A stretch of 11,704 bases of DNA, taken from contig NZ_CAHJWX010000022.1 of assembly GCF_903643065.1 (NCBI RefSeq), positions 1 through 11,704 of the forward strand. Reading direction: 5' to 3'. The stretch's first letter is position 1; each line of letters opens with the position of its first letter. A model generated the notes under the pieces. It had not been told where the DNA came from and did no database searches. It was given only the letters and a program-made list of their open reading frames with translations. Position numbers and translations under genes: made by a program. This document shows positions 6,953-11,704 of this stretch, in pieces. Origin of the DNA: Sphingomonas bacterium (lineage in GTDB: Bacteria > Pseudomonadota > Alphaproteobacteria > Sphingomonadales > Sphingomonadaceae).

Positions 6953-7345
6953 TCAGGCGGCGTGCTGCGCGATCATCGCATCGAGCACTTGCATCACCGC
7001 CTTCTGGCTAGCCTTGGGAAGCTGCGATACGCGGGCGATCTGCTGCTCGAGTCTGGAGGCGGGGCCACGCTTGCCGGGGATGCGGATCGAGGGTTGCCCG
7101 ACCAGCAGCTCGTCGAACGAAACATCGAGCAGCTCGGCGAACCGAGGTAGCATCGCCGATGCGACGCCGATGCGGCCGACCTCGTAATGGGCCAGCGCTT
7201 GCTGCGACACGCCGAGCTGCTCGGCAAGCTGCTCCTGGGTCAATCCGCGCTCCTTGCGGGCCTGCGCGATGCGCGCACCCATCTGCTTGAAGAAGGCTTC
7301 GTTCTTGGCGGCCATGGTCGTGACGATCCGTTGGGTTACGGACAC
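6953..7345 (-). CDS. XRE-family helix-turn-helix transcriptional regulator
   Basis: This 130-residue Cro/CI-type regulator has its HTH domain at about residues 22-82: MGARIAQARKERGLTQEQLA, then the recognition helix in VSQQALAHYEVGR, then MLPRFAELLDVSFDELL. A basic linker (88-98) and a helical C-terminal part (99-130) could mediate dimerisation. The GTG at 7345 is taken as start because GAGG lies 7 nt upstream; the ATG at 7315 has no good site and would only remove 10 residues. It is transcribed divergently from the primase-integrase operon across a 115-bp region with a 14-bp palindrome. By analogy with other mobile-element repressors it probably represses itself and that operon; this is inference. 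Confidence 0.93.
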   Translation of the reverse strand: MSVTQRIVTTMAAKNEAFFKQMGARIAQARKERGLTQEQLAEQLGVSQQALAHYEVGRIGVASAMLPRFAELLDVSFDELLVGQPSIRIPGKRGPASRLEQQIARVSQLPKASQKAVMQVLDAMIAQHAA

Positions 7346-7408
7346 GGCTATACCTCACGAGTTGCGAACATCGGTTGACTCTACTCCAATATGTAGTGAT
7401 ACAAAAGG

Positions 7409-7422
7409 GAGTTAATTAACTC
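7409..7422. promoter_or_regulatory. Likely operator palindrome for the XRE repressor
   Basis: GAGTTAATTAACTC is a perfect 14-bp palindrome between two divergent promoters. A related half-site TTGACTC lies at 7375-7381 (palindrome half TTAACTC, one mismatch). The size and symmetry suit a Cro/CI-type dimer. Confidence 0.55.
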
Positions 7423-7444
7423 GAATCCCTCTTGACAGGTTTTT

Positions 7445-7449
7445 GGAGA
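7445..7449 (+). promoter_or_regulatory. Ribosome binding site of the primase-ATPase gene
   Basis: GGAGA lies 11 nt before ATG 7461. The upstream in-frame TTG at 7443 overlaps this site and has no ribosome site of its own, so the ATG is the better start. Confidence 0.6.
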
Positions 7450-7460
7450 ATCCCCGGTTT

Positions 7461-10400
7461 ATGGCGCGAATCGCAGATAGCGAGATAGAGCGGCTGAAGA
7501 CGGACGTGAGCCTGGCAAGGCTGGTCGAGGCGTCGGGGGTGGTGCTGGAAAAGCGCGGACGCGACCTGGTTGGGCGGTGCCCGTTCCATGACGATCACAC
7601 CCCGTCGCTGGTGGTGACGCCGGACAAGAATCTGTGGCGCTGCTTCGGGGCGTGCGATGCAGGCGGCGATCCGATCGCATGGGTGATGAAACGCGAGGCC
7701 GTGAGCTTCCGGCACGCGGTCGAGCTGCTGAGAAGCGATTATGCGCCCGCCCCGGATGCGGCCCCGATCGTGCGTTCGACCGTCGTCAAGCTGCCGGTGC
7801 TGAGCACGGCCGAGGACGGCAAGCTGATGGGCGAAGTGGTCGATTACTACACCCGCGCGCTGCGGACCAACCCCGAGGCGCTGGCCTATCTGACGAAACG
7901 TGGCCTCGCCCATCCCGACCTCATCGACACGTTCGGCCTCGGCTTCGCCGACCGGACGCTGGGCTACCGCTTGCCGGCCGCGAACCGCAAGGCCGGCGCG
8001 GACGTGCGCGGCCAGCTCCAGCGGCTCGGCGTCCTGCGGGACAGCGGCCATGAACATCTGCGCGGCTCGCTGGTCGTGCCGATCCGCGATGCTGCCGGCA
8101 CCGTCGTCAACCTGTACGGCCGCAAGATCAGGGACGATCTGCGCAAGGGGACGCCCGACCACCTGTATCTGCCGGGGCCGCATCGCGGGGTGCTCAACTG
8201 GCCCGCGCTCGCGGCATCGGACGAGATGATCCTGTGCGAAGCGCCGATCGACGCCATGACCTTCTGGTGTGCCGGCTATCGCAACGTGACGACGGCGTGG
8301 GGCGCGGGCGGGCTTACCGACGAGATAATCGCCGCGCTGGTCGAGCACGGCGTCGCCCGCGTGCTGATCGCCTATGATCGCGACGCTGCCGGCGACAAGG
8401 GCGCGGCTGCCGTTGCCGCGCGGCTCGCCCCGCACGGGATGGGCGTCTACCGCATCGGCTTCCCCAAGGGCATGGATGCGAACAGCTATGCGCTGACCGT
8501 CACGCCGGCCGCGAAGAGCCTGGGCGCGCTGCTGCGCGCGGCCGAGTGGATGGCCGGCACCGAGGGTCGGCCGCGCCGGGTGCCGCTCGATGACGATGCC
8601 GGTCCCGGCGACATCATGGACACCGTTCCTCTCTCAGCCGCTGAGCCTGAACCGCCCCCCGAACCGGACCTGCTCGAACCGGACCTGCCCGAACCGACGA
8701 TCGCCAGCCCGATCCCGCCATCGCCGCCACCCACGGTCGAGGCCGAGGTCGGCGAGCGCGAGGTGGTGATCCAGCTCGGCGACCGGACCTGGCGCGCACG
8801 CGGCCTCGCGCGCAACGCATCGCCCGAAGCCATGAAGGTCAACCTGATGGTGCGGCGCGGGGAAGCGTTCCACGTCGATGGCCTGGACCTGATGAGCGCC
8901 AAGGCGCGGGCTGCGTTCGTGGCCGAGGCGGCGAACGAACTGGGGCTGCCGGCCGATGCGGTGAAGCGCGATATCGGGCAGGTGCTGCTCAAGCTCGAGG
9001 CGGTGCATGAAGGGCTGTTGCGCTCGATCGCGCCGGCCCCCGGCGTCGTCATCACTGCCGGCGACGAAGCGGCCGCGCTGGCCTGGCTGAAAGCGCCCGA
9101 CCTGATGGACAGGATCGCGGCCGACATCGCCGCGTCGGGCGTGGTCGGCGAGGCCGAGAATGCGCTGTGCGTCTATCTGGCCGCGCTCAGCCGCAAGCTC
9201 GATCGGCCGCTCGCGGTGCTGATCCAATCGACCAGTGCGGCCGGCAAGAGCGCGCTGATGGACGCGGTGCTCGATCTGGTGCCCGAAGAAGAGCGGGTCA
9301 CCTACTCGGCGATGACGGGGCAATCCCTGTTCTACCTCGGCGAGGCCGATCTGAAACACAAGGCGCTCGCCATCGCCGAAGAGGAAGGCGCGCGCCAAGC
9401 CGCCTATGCCCTCAAACTGCTCCAGAGCCAGGGGACGCTCACCATCGCATCGACCGGCAAGGACCCGACCACGGGCAAGCTGGTGACGCAGGACTACAAG
9501 GTCGAGGGGCCGGTCGCGCTGATGCTGACGACGACGGCGATCGACCTGGACGAGGAACTGCGCAACCGCTGCCTGGTCCTGACCATCGACGAAAGCCGCG
9601 AACAGACCCGCGCCATCCATGTCCGTCAACGCTACGAGGAAACCCTGGCGGGGCTGTCGGCGCGGGAGAATGGTGCCGCCATCCGCGCGCTGCACCACAA
9701 TGCGCAGCGGTTGGTGAAGCCGCTCAAGGTGGTCAATCCGTTCGCGGAAGCACTGACGTTCCTCGACGACAAGACGCGCACCCGTCGCGACCATCGCAAA
9801 TATCTGGGGCTGATCCGCGCGATCGCGCTGCTCCACCAGCATCAACGCCCGACCCGCACACTGGTGCGTCCCGGCACCGCACCGCTCGTCTATATCGAGG
9901 CGACGCTGGAGGACATCGCGGTCGCCAACCGGCTCGCGCATGCCGTCCTCGGCACTACGCTCGACGAACTGCCGCCCCAGACGCGGACGCTGCTGCACCT
10001 GGTCCGCCAGCATATCGACGCGCGCGCCGCGACCGAGGGGGTGCGCGCCCGCGATGTGCGGTTCACGCGTCGCGAGGTCCGCGAGGCGACCGGCTGGGGC
10101 GATACCCAGCTCAAGCTCCACCTGCACCGCCTGGAGGAACTCGAATATCTGCTGATGCGCCGCGACGGCACCCGGTTCGTCTACGAACTGGCCTGGGCAG
10201 GCGAAGGCGAGGCCGGCGCGCCGTTCGTCATGGGGCTGATCGACGTCGAGGCCCTGCGCGGGCAACGCTACGACAACGAACGGTCGGGGCTGAATGGCGA
10301 CCGGTCGGCCCCCGGTCGGGGTGCGGTCGGGCCTCGGTCGGCCAACGGTCGGCACCCTGAATCTGCCACAACCGCAGGGATCGTGCGGCTTCCAGCGCTG

Positions 10401-10478
10401 TGTCCTGCGCCGTCCCCGGAAACCACGTCTTCGGTCGCTGGCGGCGAACGCCGGTCATACGCCCACGCTGCCCGCTGA
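7461..10478 (+). CDS. Multidomain DNA primase-ATPase (CHC2 zinc finger, Toprim, P-loop ATPase, winged helix)
   Basis: This encodes a 1005-residue replication protein. The CHC2 zinc finger of DnaG-type primases is at about 30-75 (C40-x2-H43, C61-x3-C65). The Toprim catalytic core covers about 120-325, with acidic residues in LCEAPIDA (E260) and AYDRDAAGD (D306, D308). A Pro/Glu-rich linker follows (394-425, repeated EP). The second half has an AAA-like P-loop, QSTSAAGKS (589-597, K596), a possible Walker B AIAEEEG (637-643) and RNRC (701-704) as a candidate arginine finger. A C-terminal winged helix lies at 867-911 (TRREVREATGWGDTQLKLHLHRLEELEYL). This order recalls phage P4 alpha protein, a primase-helicase with a C-terminal origin-binding domain, but the ATPase family here is not certain. 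The last 90 residues are low-complexity and Arg/Ser/Gly-rich and overlie a DNA repeat array. Its stop overlaps the integrase ATG (TGATG). Confidence 0.9.
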   Translation: MARIADSEIERLKTDVSLARLVEASGVVLEKRGRDLVGRCPFHDDHTPSLVVTPDKNLWRCFGACDAGGDPIAWVMKREAVSFRHAVELLRSDYAPAPDAAPIVRSTVVKLPVLSTAEDGKLMGEVVDYYTRALRTNPEALAYLTKRGLAHPDLIDTFGLGFADRTLGYRLPAANRKAGADVRGQLQRLGVLRDSGHEHLRGSLVVPIRDAAGTVVNLYGRKIRDDLRKGTPDHLYLPGPHRGVLNWPALAASDEMILCEAPIDAMTFWCAGYRNVTTAWGAGGLTDEIIAALVEHGVARVLIAYDRDAAGDKGAAAVAARLAPHGMGVYRIGFPKGMDANSYALTVTPAAKSLGALLRAAEWMAGTEGRPRRVPLDDDAGPGDIMDTVPLSAAEPEPPPEPDLLEPDLPEPTIASPIPPSPPPTVEAEVGEREVVIQLGDRTWRARGLARNASPEAMKVNLMVRRGEAFHVDGLDLMSAKARAAFVAEAANELGLPADAVKRDIGQVLLKLEAVHEGLLRSIAPAPGVVITAGDEAAALAWLKAPDLMDRIAADIAASGVVGEAENALCVYLAALSRKLDRPLAVLIQSTSAAGKSALMDAVLDLVPEEERVTYSAMTGQSLFYLGEADLKHKALAIAEEEGARQAAYALKLLQSQGTLTIASTGKDPTTGKLVTQDYKVEGPVALMLTTTAIDLDEELRNRCLVLTIDESREQTRAIHVRQRYEETLAGLSARENGAAIRALHHNAQRLVKPLKVVNPFAEALTFLDDKTRTRRDHRKYLGLIRAIALLHQHQRPTRTLVRPGTAPLVYIEATLEDIAVANRLAHAVLGTTLDELPPQTRTLLHLVRQHIDARAATEGVRARDVRFTRREVREATGWGDTQLKLHLHRLEELEYLLMRRDGTRFVYELAWAGEGEAGAPFVMGLIDVEALRGQRYDNERSGLNGDRSAPGRGAVGPRSANGRHPESATTAGIVRLPALCPAPSPETTSSVAGGERRSYAHAAR
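10281..10352 (+). repeat. Iteron-like array of CGGTCGG repeats, 11-bp period
   Basis: CGGTCGG occurs at 10302, 10313, 10324, 10335 and 10346, each exactly 11 bp after the last, with a sixth copy at 10281 (21 bp before the first). The 4-bp spacers vary. The array lies in the 3' end of the primase-ATPase gene, about 130 bp before the recombinase gene. The period is about one helical turn and not a multiple of 3, so the protein reads each copy in a different frame. It is therefore probably a DNA binding site. Confidence 0.8.
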
Positions 10479-11494
10479 TGCCGCGCCGCGCGCTTCCCCC
10501 GCTGCCGGGTCGGCACGATCCGGACAGCCTTGCTTCGCACATGGAGCGGTTCCTGTCGGCGCTCGCGGTGCGCAACTACTCACCGGCCACCATCTTGGAC
10601 CGACGCCACAGCGTGGCGACGTTCATCCTGTGGTGCGGCGAACGCGGCATCGAGCGGCCCTATGAAGTGACCAAGCCGGTCCTGGAGCGGTTCCAGCGCC
10701 ACCTCTATTATCACCGCAAGAGCAACGGCGAGCCGCTGACGTTCCGCACGCAGGCAGCGCGGATGGTCCCCCTGCGCGCCTGGTTCAAATGGCTCGCGCG
10801 CGAAAACCATATCCTGTCCAACCCGGCCTCCGAGCTGGAGCTGCCGCGTCCTGAGCGGCGTCTGCCGGCCGTAGTGTTGACGGCCGAGGAAGCCGAGGCG
10901 GTGATGGCGGTGCCCGACATCGCGGTGCCACTCGGCCTGCGGGACCGCGCCATGCTGGAGCTGCTCTACGCGACCGCGATCCGGCGCGGCGAGCTGATCG
11001 CGCTCAAGCTATACGATGTGGACTATGCCCGTTCGACGCTCATCGTCCGGCAGGGCAAGGGCAACAAGGACCGCGTGGTGCCGCTCGGCGAGCGCGCCAA
11101 GGCCTGGCTGGTCGCCTACCGCGACCGCGTGCGCCCCGGCCTGGTGCTCGGTCGCGACCCCGGCACGCTGTTCCTCAGCCGCGACGGTCGTGCGCTGGAA
11201 GCCAAGCGCCTGTCGGAAAAGGTGCGCGGCCACGTCGCCACGGCCGGGATCGGCAAGCCCGGCTCGTGCCACCTGCTGCGCCACACGGCCGCGACGCTGA
11301 TGCTGGAGGGCGGTGCCGATATCCGGTTCATCCAGGCCCTGCTCGGCCATGAAAGCCTGGAGACGACGCAGATCTACACCCGCGTGTCGATCGCCAAGCT
11401 GGCCGAGATCCACGCCGCCACGCACCCCGGCGCGCGCCTGGTCCGCGACCGCGCCCTCCTGGACGCCGCGCTCGCCGACGACGGCGAAGACTGA
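10478..11494 (+). CDS. XerC/D-like tyrosine recombinase (integrase)
   Basis: This 338-residue site-specific recombinase has a SAM-like core-binding domain at about 17-108 (MERFLSALAVRNYSPATI ... PLRAWFKWLAREN) and a catalytic domain at about 132-318. The active-site residues are all visible: R169 in ATAIRRGEL, K194 in RQGKGNKDR, H265-x2-R268 in CHLLRHTAA, H291 in LLGHESLETTQ, and the nucleophile Y300 in IYTRV. The GKGNKDRVVPL and GADIRFIQALLGH motifs are close to XerC/XerD, though the N-terminal 16 residues are extra. The frame is open from a GTG at 10400, but ATG 10478 is chosen because it overlaps the primase stop (TGATG). No clear ribosome site precedes it, so translation is probably coupled. 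Joint expression with the primase suggests element integration/excision or resolution of replicated copies. Confidence 0.94.
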   Translation: MPRRALPPLPGRHDPDSLASHMERFLSALAVRNYSPATILDRRHSVATFILWCGERGIERPYEVTKPVLERFQRHLYYHRKSNGEPLTFRTQAARMVPLRAWFKWLARENHILSNPASELELPRPERRLPAVVLTAEEAEAVMAVPDIAVPLGLRDRAMLELLYATAIRRGELIALKLYDVDYARSTLIVRQGKGNKDRVVPLGERAKAWLVAYRDRVRPGLVLGRDPGTLFLSRDGRALEAKRLSEKVRGHVATAGIGKPGSCHLLRHTAATLMLEGGADIRFIQALLGHESLETTQIYTRVSIAKLAEIHAATHPGARLVRDRALLDAALADDGED

Positions 11495-11704
11495 CCCTTC
11501 TTCCTCAGCCGCTTGCTCTCCCGCGCGTCCGCGCGCATGATCCCGCTCGTTCTTTGAAGGCCGCTCGCGCGGTCGTGAAAAACCGCCTCAAGGCGAATCT
11601 GGCATGCCGCCCGATCGCGTCCCCCGCGTGTGCGCGTAACCCGCTGCACCGCCTCGGGAAAACCGCACCAGTAGGACCGAACCGCATCAAGCGGACCTGT
11701 TGTC
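11495..11704. other. Gene-free region downstream of the recombinase gene
   Basis: No credible gene is seen in these 210 bp. It holds a hairpin GGCCGC-TCGC-GCGGTC (11559-11574, one G-T pair) followed by A's and not T's, so it is not a standard terminator for the recombinase. Two similar small hairpins are present: CGCC-TCAA-GGCG (11584-11595) and CCGC-ATCAA-GCGG (11682-11694). No tRNA gene is visible. Confidence 0.5.

Larger units (their letters stand above)
7346..7460. promoter_or_regulatory. Divergent promoter region between the XRE repressor and the primase operon
   Basis: This is a locally AT-rich 115-bp region. Leftward: TTAACT (7415-7410) and CATATT (7393-7388) with a 16-nt spacer form a plausible promoter for the repressor. 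Rightward: TTGACT (7375-7380) with GATACA (7398-7403) at 17 nt is a weaker candidate for the primase operon. A TTGACA at 7432-7437 also exists but lies too close to the start codon to pair well. The palindrome overlaps the leftward -35 and the region just after the rightward -10. Confidence 0.55.

Noticed and set aside
7416..8435. 339-codon - strand frame over the primase N terminus
   Set aside because: It is antisense to the CHC2 and Toprim motifs and would also run into the divergent promoter region.
8634..10355. 573-codon - strand frame over the primase-ATPase
   Set aside because: It is antisense to the Toprim-ATPase gene and has no motifs or ribosome site.
10400..10477. GTG start giving the recombinase 26 more residues
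   Set aside because: The added residues are not typical of the family, and the ATG at 10478 is coupled to the primase stop.
11559..11574. Terminator for the recombinase operon
   Set aside because: The hairpin is followed by A's on the coding strand, so there is no U-tract in the transcript.
1..11704. CRISPR array, tRNA/rRNA genes or insertion sequences
   Set aside because: No regularly spaced long repeats, cloverleaf sequence or transposase motifs were seen. The 11-bp repeats at 10281-10352 are far too short-spaced for CRISPR.

Overview
The window looks like part of a conjugative plasmid or integrative conjugative element from a high-GC alphaproteobacterium. A sphingomonad is my best guess from the GC-rich, Ala/Arg/Asp-rich coding style and the gene set, but no lineage marker is present. 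Most genes are very GC-rich. The exception is one small AT-rich gene at 528-977, which looks acquired.

Left edge (1-977, + strand): the last 182 residues of an RHS-repeat protein, starting in the conserved 'NDPVNxxDPSG' end of the RHS core and followed by a C-terminal tip of about 170 residues. A 149-residue AT-rich gene overlaps its end. This is the usual arrangement of a polymorphic toxin tip and its immunity gene.

Mobilisation operon (1001-5909, - strand): transcribed right to left as a small ribbon-helix-helix protein (5577-5909), a VirD4/TrwB-type coupling protein (3778-5580) and a MobF relaxase-helicase (1001-3778). Order and sizes match oriT-trwA-trwB-trwC of R388. The three genes are joined by a 4-nt GTGA overlap and a 1-nt TGATG overlap. 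No mating-pore genes are in the window.

oriT region (5910-6250): this gene-free stretch contains GCAC-GAG-GTGC followed by GTCAGGTGT/GTTGC. It closely resembles the nic regions of F and R388, so I predict the nick between 6031 and 6032 on the + strand. DNA to the right would then enter the recipient first, and the mobilisation genes last.

Leading side (6251-7345): an unrecognised 203-residue protein with a possible MerR-like DNA-binding part (+), then a convergent XRE-family repressor (-). The repressor is divergent from the next operon. The shared intergenic region (7346-7460) holds a perfect 14-bp palindrome that is a likely operator.

Replication/integration operon (7461-11494, + strand): a 1005-residue primase-ATPase (CHC2 zinc finger, Toprim, proline-rich linker, P-loop ATPase, C-terminal winged helix), joined by TGATG to a 338-residue XerC/D-like tyrosine recombinase. 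The 3' end of the primase gene carries five CGGTCGG repeats exactly 11 bp apart plus a sixth copy, an iteron-like array that codon phase does not explain.

Right edge (11495-11704): gene-free, with small hairpins and short repeats that could be part of an attachment or recombination site.
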